28,203 nt of DNA from NCBI GenBank assembly GCA_012522615.1, contig JAAYKB010000032.1:1-28203 (forward strand), given 5' to 3'. The notes under the pieces were generated by a model that saw nothing but the letters and a program-made list of their open reading frames with translations, ran no database searches and was not told the DNA's origin. The stretch comes from Clostridiales bacterium. Its GTDB lineage: Bacteria > Bacillota > Clostridia > Oscillospirales > Acutalibacteraceae. The position numbers and the translations under genes are program-made. Positions 7,548 to 15,805 of the stretch are shown in pieces (positions within the stretch are counted from its first letter, which is position 1; each line of letters begins with the position of its first letter).

Positions 7548-8878
7548 TTAAATTGGATGCCAATATTTACATCAAGGTTTTACAGGAATGCAATCCGGTA
7601 TTGTACATAGGCAAGATTGATAAGATTGTCGGAATCATAATTGAATCACCCGGCCCCCGGGTCAATATAGGCGATTTATGCAATGTCTATACCACAAAGG
7701 GCGACAGGTATATAAAGGCTGAAGTTGTCGGATTTAAATCCGAAAGGGTGCTGTTGATGCCCTTTGAGGATCTAAACGGAATCGGGCCCGGCAGTATTGT
7801 CGAATCGACCGGAGATGTTTTGAAAATTCCTGTAGGCGACGGGCTTATCGGCAGAATACTGAACGGCTTCGGGCAGCCGATAGACGGTTTGGATCCCCTT
7901 TCCGATATGCAGTATTACCCTGTTTCGAACTGTCCCTCAAATCCGCTTAACCGTTCGAGAATCAGCCAGCGAATCAATTTTGGGGTAAAAGCAATCGATT
8001 CAATGCTGACTTGCGGCAAAGGGCAGAGAATGGGAATATTCTCCGGCAGCGGGGTTGGCAAGAGCACCCTGATGGGCATGATCGCAAGAAATATTGAAGC
8101 CGATGTAAACGTGATTGCTCTGGTGGGTGAGAGAGGCAGGGAGGTTCGCGACTTTATCGAAAGGGACCTGAAAGAAGAAGGGATGAAAAAATCCGTTCTG
8201 ATTACCGCCACCTCGGACCAGCCGGCAATGATGAGATTGAAATGTGCCCTGGTCGCAACAACAATTGCAGAATATTTTAAGGACCAGGGCAAGGATGTTT
8301 TACTCTTAATGGATTCCCTGACAAGGTTTGCGATGGCGCAACGGGAAATAGGTCTGGCGACAGGGGAACCGCCGGTTGCGAGGGGATATACGCCGTCAAT
8401 CTATTCCCTGCTCCCGAAGCTTCTCGAAAGAACAGGCAATTTCGGCAACGGTTCGATTACCGGCATATATACAGTTTTGGTTGAAGGTGACGATGTTAAC
8501 GAGCCGATTTCGGATACCGTACGAGGGATTTTAGACGGGCATATTGTACTGACAAGGTCGCTCGCAATGAGAAATCATTATCCCGCAATCGATATTCTTG
8601 CAAGCATAAGCAGGATTATGACCGAGATTGTTGATGAAGAGCATCTGGATATGGCAAACAAGATTAGAAGCATATTATCGGTTTATTATTCAAATTACGA
8701 CCTTGTCAATATCGGCGCATATAAAAGCGGTACAAACAAAGAGCTTGATAAAGCCTTGCTGCTGATTGATAAAATAAATTCGGTTTTAAAGCAGGGAATT
8801 GATGAAAAATTCAGTTATCAGCAAACCCTTGACCTGATGAGGGAAGTACTTGCGGATTCGTTGGATACAAAAAGCTGA
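7544..8878 (+). CDS. fliI: FliI, flagellar export ATPase
   Basis: FliI is the cytoplasmic hexameric ATPase that unfolds and delivers export substrates with FliH and FliJ. The 444-residue protein is of standard length. The Walker A loop GSGVGKST is at 168-175, the catalytic-glutamate motif GERGRE at 195-200, and Walker B DVLLLMDS at 251-258 (Asp257). These are followed by LTRFAMAQREIGLATGEPP, the F1-beta-like signature of type III ATPases. All catalytic residues are intact. It starts at GTG 7544, overlapping the fliH stop by four bases, with GAGGAAAC just upstream. Confidence 0.97.
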   Translation: MIKLDANIYIKVLQECNPVLYIGKIDKIVGIIIESPGPRVNIGDLCNVYTTKGDRYIKAEVVGFKSERVLLMPFEDLNGIGPGSIVESTGDVLKIPVGDGLIGRILNGFGQPIDGLDPLSDMQYYPVSNCPSNPLNRSRISQRINFGVKAIDSMLTCGKGQRMGIFSGSGVGKSTLMGMIARNIEADVNVIALVGERGREVRDFIERDLKEEGMKKSVLITATSDQPAMMRLKCALVATTIAEYFKDQGKDVLLLMDSLTRFAMAQREIGLATGEPPVARGYTPSIYSLLPKLLERTGNFGNGSITGIYTVLVEGDDVNEPISDTVRGILDGHIVLTRSLAMRNHYPAIDILASISRIMTEIVDEEHLDMANKIRSILSVYYSNYDLVNIGAYKSGTNKELDKALLLIDKINSVLKQGIDEKFSYQQTLDLMREVLADSLDTKS

Positions 8879-8896
8879 GGAGGTTATTAAAGTTAT

Positions 8897-9340
8897 ATGA
8901 AGCTGTTTAAGTTTTCGATGCAGAAGATCCTCGATTATAAAGAAGACATACAGAAAAACGAATCCAAAATCCTCAAAGAAATGAAAGCGCATCACAAAGA
9001 ACTGACGGATGAGCTTGATTATCTTATTGCCAAATACAATTCCTATAAAAAAAGACACGCCCAAAGGTGTATAGAAGGGATTATGGCGAATCAGGTCGTT
9101 GTTGATAAATCATATATTTTATCCCTGCAAAACGATATAAATATAAAGCTGAACGAAATCAGAAGGTCTGAAATGAATATTGAGGCTCAGATACGAAAGC
9201 TTACAAAAATCAAGACCGAAAAGGCGTCTATTGAACGCCTGAAAGAAAAGGAATTCACCGAATATGAATTTCAGGAACAAAAAGAAAACGAAATCTTTAT
9301 CAATGAATTTGTTTCCAACACATCACAAAAATCGAGTTAG
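8897..9340 (+). CDS. fliJ: FliJ, export ATPase stalk protein
   Basis: FliJ is a coiled-coil protein that inserts into the FliI ring and contacts FlhA. The 147-residue product starts MKLFKFSMQKILDYKEDIQK, the usual F-x-F-x-LQ-K-L-L-x-x-K pattern of Firmicute FliJ. It is almost entirely charged helix with no Pro or Gly in the core. The ribosome site (GAGGAGG) lies about 13 bases before the ATG, longer than ideal. Identification is by position after fliI, length and N-terminal pattern. Confidence 0.9.
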   Translation: MKLFKFSMQKILDYKEDIQKNESKILKEMKAHHKELTDELDYLIAKYNSYKKRHAQRCIEGIMANQVVVDKSYILSLQNDINIKLNEIRRSEMNIEAQIRKLTKIKTEKASIERLKEKEFTEYEFQEQKENEIFINEFVSNTSQKSS

Positions 9341-9427
9341 CATAAGTGATTTCGTTTCTTTTTGATATATCCGCGGAGCATACAAACAACTTCCGTGGTT
9401 TATTCCATCAGAAAAGGAGGTGATAAA

Positions 9428-10978
9428 GTGATAAGTCCGCTGCAAGTAATGCTAAGTCAGCCGCATCCAGCCGTGGAGAAACATAGTCAAAAAATCCCGT
9501 CGGAGGATTTTGCCGCTGTGATTGTAAGGATGAAATCAAGCGGAAAACCGGAGAAAACCAAAAATGCAAAAGCGAATGGTTTAGACGCAGGTTTTTTCGT
9601 TTCCGGCCGTGAGAAAGAATCGAGAGCGGACGGAGTTGTATCGGAAGATACCGTACCCGATGAAGTCGCTTCCGATAAAGACCCGACCGAAACCGAAGTC
9701 GGGCCTGAGGTTGTAAACGGGGTATGTATAACGGTATTTAAACTGCCTGCCTTTGCGGGGTCTTTTGAGACGGAAAAAGCCGTCCGGTCGGCAGAAAATC
9801 CCATACCTGAAGGAATGAGCGTGGAAGTCGTTTCATCCCCGAAGGCACAGTCCGGAATAATAGCCGACAGGATTTTTAAAAATCCGCAAGGCGAATTCGA
9901 GATCGGGGTCGACCCGTTGATCCATGAAAACGCCACTGCCGTCCGGCAGCATGAAACCGATAGCCCAAGCCAATCCGTCGGTGGCCGAAATTTAGCAGTC
10001 GATGGTCCGGAGGCTTTTCGGGTTGTATCCGAAGGGCAAGCGGGAAATCTCAATAATGTGAGCAATACCGGACTTGACCATGCTCAGGTTCAAAGTATTG
10101 AGAACAAGCCTTCTTTAGATTACATCATGTCTGATAGATTAATGCCCGCCGACCAAACAAATCAAGCCGCTTCGGATGCTCGGCCGGAAATCTTGACAAA
10201 AAGCGAGATGAACGGTTTCGCAGAAAGTCTTAATACCGAAACGCGGGTATCGGGCACGGCAGTCCGGCAGGACTATGAGACCACGCAGTCCGGAGAAAAA
10301 ACCGGTATTGAGATTGGCAGAAGCAGTAATCGGATAAGGGCGGTAATCCGGGCCGGACATATCGGTGATTCAAAAAAAGCCTCAGATGACATGAGTTTAA
10401 CCGACCATTTCGGCAGGATAGCGGCTCAGACCGCGAATCAGGTCGACCGGACTGAAGTGTTTAAGGTGGATCAACCGGAAGCCATGGCGCAAAAACCAAT
10501 CGAGATGCCTGTTATTGACCAGATTACCGAATCGGTAAAGCTCTCTCTCAAAGACGGCGTAAGCACGTTCAGCGTCAAGCTGAAGCCGGAGGGACTGGGC
10601 GAATTATCTATACACATGACATTAAAGGACGGCATACTGAAACTTGAGCTGCAAACCAGCTTGTCCTCGACAAAAGACATGATTACCGGTCAGCTTGATG
10701 AGTTTAAAAAAGCCATGGAGCAAAACAATATTCTACTGTCGGATTTCAGTGTAAGTTGCAGCAGTGAAGCCCGTAATGAATTGCAATCGGGCAACCTGTA
10801 CCCAAACCGGCAGGATATGCAGTTTACCGGATTTCATTCATTTGGCGAAGGAAGCAAAGAGGATTCCGGAAGATACACGGGATTTGAGGAAAGCACTCCG
10901 AATATCGTTAAGACAGGCAAGGCTGACAGCATGGTTTTTTACGGAATCCGGACAGGACGGTTAAATTACAGAATTTGA
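9428..10978 (+). CDS. fliK: FliK, hook-length control protein
   Basis: FliK measures hook length and switches the export gate from hook to filament substrates by acting on FlhB. From GTG 9428, the product has 516 residues. This start is chosen because AAGGAGG lies seven bases upstream; an upstream in-frame TTG at 9362 has no ribosome site. Residues 1 to about 370 are low-complexity, polar and poorly conserved, as expected for the ruler. The C-terminal switch domain (about 375-460) has the family motif LKPEGLGEL followed by two strands and a helix (LDEFKKAMEQNNILLSD). It overlaps the in-frame TTG before flgD, but the true flgD start is downstream. Confidence 0.92.
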   Translation: MISPLQVMLSQPHPAVEKHSQKIPSEDFAAVIVRMKSSGKPEKTKNAKANGLDAGFFVSGREKESRADGVVSEDTVPDEVASDKDPTETEVGPEVVNGVCITVFKLPAFAGSFETEKAVRSAENPIPEGMSVEVVSSPKAQSGIIADRIFKNPQGEFEIGVDPLIHENATAVRQHETDSPSQSVGGRNLAVDGPEAFRVVSEGQAGNLNNVSNTGLDHAQVQSIENKPSLDYIMSDRLMPADQTNQAASDARPEILTKSEMNGFAESLNTETRVSGTAVRQDYETTQSGEKTGIEIGRSSNRIRAVIRAGHIGDSKKASDDMSLTDHFGRIAAQTANQVDRTEVFKVDQPEAMAQKPIEMPVIDQITESVKLSLKDGVSTFSVKLKPEGLGELSIHMTLKDGILKLELQTSLSSTKDMITGQLDEFKKAMEQNNILLSDFSVSCSSEARNELQSGNLYPNRQDMQFTGFHSFGEGSKEDSGRYTGFEESTPNIVKTGKADSMVFYGIRTGRLNYRI

Positions 10979-10992
10979 AGGGAGGATTTGAT

Positions 10993-11463
10993 ATGCCGAT
11001 ATCAGGTGTCAGCGGGTTAAACGGTGTTGTTTATCCCGACGGAATCAACCCCAAATTAGGCAGTTCCGATCTTGGTATCAACGATTTTCTGACCTTGTTG
11101 ACCGCACAGCTTCGCAACCAAAACGTGATGGAGCCTGCAAGTGATACCGAATTTATTGCCCAGATGGCGCAGTTTTCTTCGCTTCAGGCAATAAAAGAGC
11201 TGTCCGTAATGTTCCAGAACACCCAGGCGGTAGCCTTTATCGGGAAGAATGTTATTGTCAGGAACGTTTATGACAGCGAAAACGAGACCTACATTTCGGG
11301 ATGGGTGCAAAGCGTCAACTTTGAAGAGGGGATTCCGTATCTGCTGATTGGCGACAAGTATTATAAGATGAGCGATGTAACCGATGTTTATATCGGTACT
11401 CCGACAGCAGAGGATGATACCGACGTTCCGTACAACGGCGAGGGCAATATCGCCGAAGTCTAA
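10993..11463 (+). CDS. flgD: FlgD, hook cap protein, short form
   Basis: FlgD caps the growing hook and directs FlgE assembly. The start is the ATG at 10993, with GGGAGG seven bases upstream; a TTG at 10975 would run through that site. The 156-residue protein has the conserved N-terminal cap motif LGINDFLTLLTAQLRNQNV followed by DTEFIAQMAQFSSLQ. It is much shorter than the proteobacterial form because the Ig-like/tudor hook domains are reduced, which is usual in Firmicutes. Its C-terminus is acidic. Confidence 0.94.
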   Translation: MPISGVSGLNGVVYPDGINPKLGSSDLGINDFLTLLTAQLRNQNVMEPASDTEFIAQMAQFSSLQAIKELSVMFQNTQAVAFIGKNVIVRNVYDSENETYISGWVQSVNFEEGIPYLLIGDKYYKMSDVTDVYIGTPTAEDDTDVPYNGEGNIAEV

Positions 11464-11489
11464 ATGAAAGGAGTTGATAAATAAGAATC

Positions 11490-11885
11490 ATGCGCTTAGA
11501 TCATCTTTTAGAACAGCAAAGAGCAAGAATCCTTACAGACCAGCTACAGGAAAAGGCGGCTTCGGTCGGTCAGAAGACTCATTCCGGAGATTCTTTCGAC
11601 AAAATATTGCAAAAACAGCTTGAAGGCGCCCAAAAACTGAGTTTTACCAAGCATGCCCAGATGAGAATGTCGGAAAGAAATATCAACCTTACCGAGCGGC
11701 ATCTTGAAAGACTCGACCAAGCGGTCAAAAAGGCCGGTCAAAAGGGAGTCAAGGATACCCTTATTTTGATGGACCAAATGGCTTTTATCGTCAGCGTCAT
11801 CAACAATACGGTTGTGACAGCAATCAACGGCGATGATATCGAGGGAAACGTATTCACAAATATTGACGGCGCCGTGGTGGTATAG
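11490..11885 (+). CDS. Conserved flagellar operon protein (TIGR02530-like)
   Basis: This 131-residue soluble protein matches the small family found between flgD and flgE in Firmicute flagellar operons. Its hallmark is FTKHAQMRMSERNINLTERHLERL, followed by KGVKDTLILMD, FIVSV, NNTVVTAI and a final FTNIDGAVVV. The exact function is not established to my knowledge; position suggests a helper in hook assembly or length control. The only strong ribosome site, AAAGGAG, is about 16 bases from the ATG at 11490, unusually far. An in-frame stop at 11478 blocks a longer product. Two hairpins follow, the first including its stop codon. Confidence 0.85.
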   Translation: MRLDHLLEQQRARILTDQLQEKAASVGQKTHSGDSFDKILQKQLEGAQKLSFTKHAQMRMSERNINLTERHLERLDQAVKKAGQKGVKDTLILMDQMAFIVSVINNTVVTAINGDDIEGNVFTNIDGAVVV

Positions 11886-11932
11886 CCGGACCTTCGGGAG
11901 GCTATAAAAATTTCGAACGACAGAGAAATTTT
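11881..11932 (+). other. Two tandem RNA hairpins between the TIGR02530-like gene and flgE
   Basis: The first hairpin pairs TATAGCC (11881-11887) with GGCTATA (11900-11906) and has an inner CC-TTCG-GG cap; it contains the stop codon. The second pairs AAAATTTC (11907-11914) with GAAATTTT (11925-11932) around a 10-base loop. No U-tract follows, so a terminator is unlikely. RNA processing or protection ahead of the hook gene is plausible. Confidence 0.5.
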
Positions 11933-11966
11933 CACGGCTTTAATTTAAAAAATGGAGGTCAAATAA

Positions 11967-12812
11967 ATGATTAGATCATTGTTTTCAGGAGTCACGGGAC
12001 TCAGAAATCACCAGACAAAGATGGACGTAATCGGCAATAACATTGCAAACGTAAATACCGTGGGCTTTAAATCACAGAGGGTTATTTTCAAGGACCTATA
12101 CTATCAGACAATGGCGTCGGCAACGGCACCTACAACCGCGCCGGTTAGCGGCGGAACCAACCCCATGCAGTTGGGCTACGGTTCGGCGATAGCTTCGATT
12201 GATGTTATCAATTCACGCAGCGGATATCAAACCACCGACGTTTCAACCGACCTTTATATTTCGGGCGACGGCTATTTCCAAGTGCAGGACAGCATGGGTA
12301 ATGTCAGCTACACAAGGGTTGGCAGCTTTGAGTTTGATGCCGACGGAAATCTGGTTGACAAAAACGGCAATCTGGTCTGCGGCGCCAATCAGGCAGACCT
12401 TCCCATGCCTCCATCGCCTACGACCATCGTTCCTATACAGGTCGCCGACATACATACATATTCCGAAATAGCGGTTGGCCAGGACGGAACGATAAGCGCC
12501 GTGGATTCGGCAACAGGAAACACCGTAATTCTCGCGCAGATTGCTTTGGTTAAATTCCCGAATCCAAATGCCTTGTCCATGCAGGGAAATCAGTATGTGA
12601 AGCAGACGCTGAATTCGGGCCCCCCAACCTATTCAATGCCGGGAAGAAACGCAACCGGTTCAATCATTGCAAACGGTTTGGAAATGTCCAACGTCGATCT
12701 TTCAAAGGAATTTACCGATATGATTGTCACCCAGAGAGGATTCCAAGCCAACTCAAGGGTAATTACAACTTCGGATGAAATACTGCAGGAACTGGTCAAC
12801 CTTAAAAGATAG
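11967..12812 (+). CDS. flgE: FlgE, hook protein, short form
   Basis: FlgE forms the universal-joint hook. The 281-residue product starts MIRSLFSGVTGLRNHQTKMD and continues IGNNIANVNTVGFKSQ, the bb_rod signature. It carries the FlgE/F/G core (DLYISGDGYF, YTRVGSFEFDADGNLVD) and the conserved C-terminal helix (LSKEFTDMIVTQRGFQANSR). It lacks the large D2/D3 inserts of enterobacterial FlgE and is close to the Bacillus length. Position after the hook cap gene supports FlgE rather than FlgG. A single cysteine sits at residue 138. The ribosome site TGGAGG is eight bases before the ATG. Confidence 0.9.
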   Translation: MIRSLFSGVTGLRNHQTKMDVIGNNIANVNTVGFKSQRVIFKDLYYQTMASATAPTTAPVSGGTNPMQLGYGSAIASIDVINSRSGYQTTDVSTDLYISGDGYFQVQDSMGNVSYTRVGSFEFDADGNLVDKNGNLVCGANQADLPMPPSPTTIVPIQVADIHTYSEIAVGQDGTISAVDSATGNTVILAQIALVKFPNPNALSMQGNQYVKQTLNSGPPTYSMPGRNATGSIIANGLEMSNVDLSKEFTDMIVTQRGFQANSRVITTSDEILQELVNLKR

Positions 12813-12821
12813 TTTTAGTTA

Positions 12822-12885
12822 GGCTTTAAGTCCGGATACCGGATTAAACCCCTGTTAATAACATAAGGTATCCGGACTCAAGGCC
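12822..12885 (+). other. Long hairpin in the flgE-fliM gap
   Basis: The arms 12822-12840 and 12867-12885 pair over 19 positions with one mismatch and one G-U pair; the inner 12 bp (AGTCCGGATACC with its complement) are perfect. The loop is 26 bases. No U-tract follows and the fliM ribosome site begins about 18 bases later, so an intrinsic terminator is unlikely. It may be an mRNA-processing or stabilising structure, or a dispersed repeat. Confidence 0.65.
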
Positions 12886-12915
12886 AGAGTACTCCGGAAT
12901 AAAGGAGAGCTTAAT

Positions 12916-13890
12916 ATGTCCGAAATATTAACACAAAACCAGATTGACGAGCTGCTTTCGGAGCTGCTGGCAGGAGATTCGGGTGAAGCGAATATTTCGC
13001 CGGTCGAAGAGAAAAAGGTAAAACCTTATGACTTCAGGAGTCCGAAAAAATTTTCCAAGGACCAGCTAAAGGTGCTGAGAAGCGTATATGAAAATTTTGC
13101 AAGGCATCTCGCTGCTTATCTTTCCGGCGTGCTGAGAGTTTCATGCCAGATTAAGGTCGACACAATAGAGGAGCAGCCTTACTTCGAATATAATAACGCC
13201 TTGCCCGACTCGGTTATGATGGGCGTTTTCGATTTTAAACCTCTGGAGGGCACTGTTCTTATTGAAATATCAAACGCTGTTACATTTGCAGTTGTCGAGA
13301 TGATGCTCGGAGGAAACGGCAGCGGCATTGTATTGGAGCGCGAATTTACCGAAATCGAGATAGCATTGATGGAAAAAATAATGAAGCATATGGGAGCATT
13401 TACAAAGAGCTCATGGTCAAACTTTGCGGATATTGATACAAACTTTATCAGGATTGAAACCAACTCGAGAATTATGCAATCCATCGCAATGGACGAGGGC
13501 GTAATCATAGTTGTCATGGATATTGAGATAAAATCGATAAAGGGCACGGTTAATGTATGCATACCAATCATAAATCTGGAACCGATTCTTGAAAAGGCGG
13601 GAAAGAATCCTTTCTTACTCAAGCGAAAAACAGACAGCGAAAAGGACATTCAAAACAAGGAGACTATCAGGTCGAACATCAAAGATGCCCGGATTGAGAC
13701 AGTGGGGGTTCTGGGTAGCGCGGTCCTTAGCTTTAAAGAATTGCTGAATCTGCAGGTTGGCGATGTAATAAAGCTGAACCAGGCTGTGGACAGCGATATA
13801 AAGATATGCATAGGAGGCAAAACAAGATTTTACGGCGTTCCGGGAATCATTAAAAATAAAAAGCATATTAAAATTACAAAAGCTTTATAA
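12916..13890 (+). CDS. fliM: FliM, C-ring switch protein
   Basis: FliM forms the middle of the C-ring and binds phosphorylated CheY to change rotation. The 324-residue product has the CheY-binding peptide at residues 5-14 (LTQNQIDELL), the PYDFRSPKKFSKDQL entry to the middle domain, and a CheC-like core with VVEMMLGGNG. The C-terminal SpoA/FliN-type domain (about 250-324) includes LNLQVGDVIKLNQ and FYGVPGI. AAGGAG precedes the ATG by eight bases. It follows the large hairpin after flgE and precedes fliY by 44 bases. Confidence 0.95.
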   Translation: MSEILTQNQIDELLSELLAGDSGEANISPVEEKKVKPYDFRSPKKFSKDQLKVLRSVYENFARHLAAYLSGVLRVSCQIKVDTIEEQPYFEYNNALPDSVMMGVFDFKPLEGTVLIEISNAVTFAVVEMMLGGNGSGIVLEREFTEIEIALMEKIMKHMGAFTKSSWSNFADIDTNFIRIETNSRIMQSIAMDEGVIIVVMDIEIKSIKGTVNVCIPIINLEPILEKAGKNPFLLKRKTDSEKDIQNKETIRSNIKDARIETVGVLGSAVLSFKELLNLQVGDVIKLNQAVDSDIKICIGGKTRFYGVPGIIKNKKHIKITKAL

Positions 13891-13934
13891 GAAATGAGTG
13901 GATTCAATTGACTAAAATCGAAAAAGAGGCAAAC

Positions 13935-14978
13935 ATGATGGAATCTGATTTCACTTTAAGCAGTATTGAAAAGGATACTATCGGCGAGATTATGAACATC
14001 AGCATGGGCTCGGCGGCAACAGCGATTTCTACCATACTTGCCAGAAAGGTTTCGATAACCACGCCGGAAGTCGTTTTGGCGGATATCGGCAAGTATGAGT
14101 TTGAAATTTACGAGCCTTCCGTATGTACCGAAATCAAATATATCAACGGGCTTGACGGAACCAATTTAATGATTATGAAGCTGTCGGATATTAAATCCAT
14201 TGTCAACATCCTTATCGGAAGCGTTCTGTCAGATGATGAAGGTCTGGATGAGATGCATCTCAGCGCGATCGGCGAGATTATGAACCAGATGATGGGGTCC
14301 TCAAGCACGGCGTTGTCAGGCTTTTTAGGTAAAAGAATCAGCATATCTATTCCCGATGTTTATGAGCTTGAAAAAATTTACGAGAACATAAGCAAGACGG
14401 GATTGGGAAAGGTTGTAATTGTTAAATTCAGGTTTAAAATCGAAGACGTTTTTGACAGCGAGTTTGTAAGCCTGCTGCCGATTAATTTCTCAAAGGAGCT
14501 GGTAGAGATGGCATTGAACGCAACCAAGCCCGATACGGAAAAAAACAAGGAAACCAAAAAAACGCCGAAACAGGCGGTACAGGAAATACAGGATAACACA
14601 GAGTCGGCGGTCAGTAAACAGCAGGTTAATGTTAAGCCGTTGAAACTGAGCGACTTTGAAGAGGAAAGCCTTGAAGGCGGCAGCATTAATGAGGACGCCG
14701 AAAAAGACATCAGGGAATATTCCCAGCCAAGCTTTAACCTTATTATGGATGTTCCTCTTGAAGTAACCGTTGAGATAGGCCACGCGAGAAAGCAGGTAAA
14801 AGAAATTCTTGAGCTGCGCCAGGGCAGTATAATCGAGCTTGACAAGCAGGCGGGCGACCCGGTCGACATTATTGTAAACGGCCGGTTGCTCGCGAGGGGC
14901 GACGTTGTCGTGGTTGATGACAATTTCGGGGTAAGGATAACCGAGATTATCTCAAACAAGGATTTTGAAGATGAATAA
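13935..14978 (+). CDS. fliY: FliY, C-ring protein with CheY-P phosphatase domain
   Basis: FliY takes the place of FliN in many Firmicutes: a CheC-like CheY-P phosphatase fused to a C-terminal FliN domain. From ATG 13935 (AGAGG five bases upstream) the product has 347 residues; an in-frame TTG at 13908 would add nine. Both phosphatase centres look intact: Asp14/Glu18/Asn21 and Ser110/Glu114/Asn117 in the D/S-xxx-E-xx-N pattern. A Lys/Thr/Gln-rich linker follows, then the SpoA domain (LIMDVPLEVTVEIGHARKQV to GVRITEII). The N-terminal CheY-binding peptide of Bacillus FliY is not visible. cheY follows directly. Confidence 0.93.
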   Translation: MMESDFTLSSIEKDTIGEIMNISMGSAATAISTILARKVSITTPEVVLADIGKYEFEIYEPSVCTEIKYINGLDGTNLMIMKLSDIKSIVNILIGSVLSDDEGLDEMHLSAIGEIMNQMMGSSSTALSGFLGKRISISIPDVYELEKIYENISKTGLGKVVIVKFRFKIEDVFDSEFVSLLPINFSKELVEMALNATKPDTEKNKETKKTPKQAVQEIQDNTESAVSKQQVNVKPLKLSDFEEESLEGGSINEDAEKDIREYSQPSFNLIMDVPLEVTVEIGHARKQVKEILELRQGSIIELDKQAGDPVDIIVNGRLLARGDVVVVDDNFGVRITEIISNKDFEDE

Positions 14979-15037
14979 ACCTCGTAATCTCAGCTTGATG
15001 GCAGGTGTGGCTTTTTGGCGGAAAGGTCGGCAGTAGT

Positions 15038-15403
15038 ATGAAAAACGGCGTTTTAATAGCGGATGATTCCGCGTTTATGCGATTGATGCTTAAAGACATC
15101 CTGAAGGAAGAGGATATACCGGTTGCGGGCGAGGCGGTAAACGGTAACGACGCGGTAGAGAAATTTACATCGCTTGAACCCGACGTCACCATCCTGGATA
15201 TTGCAATGCCGGGAACGGACGGTATCAAGGCCCTCAACGAGATAAAGAAAATAAAACCGGATGCGGTTGTTGTTATCTGCACGTCAATGGGACACGAAAG
15301 CATTGTCAAGGAAGTCATCAACGCGGGCGCGGATGATTATATCGTAAAACCGTTTCATTCCGAGAAAATAAAGAACACAATTAAAAGAGCGTTAAACAAA
15401 TGA
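15038..15403 (+). CDS. cheY: CheY, chemotaxis response regulator
   Basis: CheY carries the chemotaxis signal to FliM and FliY as a phosphorylated single-domain receiver. The 121-residue protein keeps every key residue: acid pair Asp9-Asp10, phosphoacceptor Asp54 (TILDIAMPG), Thr82 (VICTSMG), Lys104 (IVKPF) and the switch aromatic Tyr101. I chose the ATG at 15038 because it gives the canonical receiver N-terminus (GVLIADDSAFMR); an in-frame GTG at 15005 would add 11 atypical residues. GAAAGG lies about 11 bases upstream. No kinase or other chemotaxis gene is present in the window. Confidence 0.94.
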   Translation: MKNGVLIADDSAFMRLMLKDILKEEDIPVAGEAVNGNDAVEKFTSLEPDVTILDIAMPGTDGIKALNEIKKIKPDAVVVICTSMGHESIVKEVINAGADDYIVKPFHSEKIKNTIKRALNK

Positions 15404-15424
15404 TAAAAAATAGGAAGTGGAATC

Positions 15425-15805
15425 TTGGATAGTTTTATATCTGGACTTCAGTTGATAGGCGCTTTCATCGGTGTGATACTGGTTATTTTCGGGGCATATT
15501 GGAGCACTAAATGGTTTTCAAAAAGATACAACACCCTATCAAACGGAAAATACATAAGGGTAATTGAACGCTCGATGTTAAGTCAGGATAAACTGCTGGC
15601 GCTTGCGAAAGTCAAGGATAAAGTCTATTTTATCGCCGTTACCGGACAGGGTGTAGAAACGATTGATATCTTTAAAGCCGAAGAATTTCCGCAAACAGAC
15701 GATACCGAGCCTTTGGATTTTTCGGCCGTTCTGAAAAGCAAGATTATAAGTCAGATACCGTTTATAAAGCAAAAAGGTGAAAACGAGGAAGACAGAAAGA
15801 TATGA
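15425..15805 (+). CDS. fliO: FliO (FliZ in Bacillus), export gate assembly protein
   Basis: FliO is a small membrane protein that helps FliP assemble. The 126-residue product has one N-terminal membrane helix (about residues 8-28, IGAFIGVILVIFGAYW). A basic cytoplasmic part follows with the conserved YIRVIERSMLSQDKLLALAKV...YFIAVTGQG pattern. It starts at TTG 15425 with AGGAAGTGG correctly spaced upstream. Its TGA stop overlaps the fliP ATG, indicating coupling. Unlike Bacillus FliZ, it has no cleavable signal peptide ahead of the membrane helix. Confidence 0.88.
   Translation: MDSFISGLQLIGAFIGVILVIFGAYWSTKWFSKRYNTLSNGKYIRVIERSMLSQDKLLALAKVKDKVYFIAVTGQGVETIDIFKAEEFPQTDDTEPLDFSAVLKSKIISQIPFIKQKGENEEDRKI

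Noticed and set aside
9487..10065. 192-codon open frame antisense to fliK
   Set aside because: It is the mirror of a low-complexity coding region, has no ribosome site, and shows no recognisable protein pattern.
14378..14959. 193-codon open frame antisense to fliY
   Set aside because: Ser/Leu-rich shadow of a well-identified gene; no start signal.
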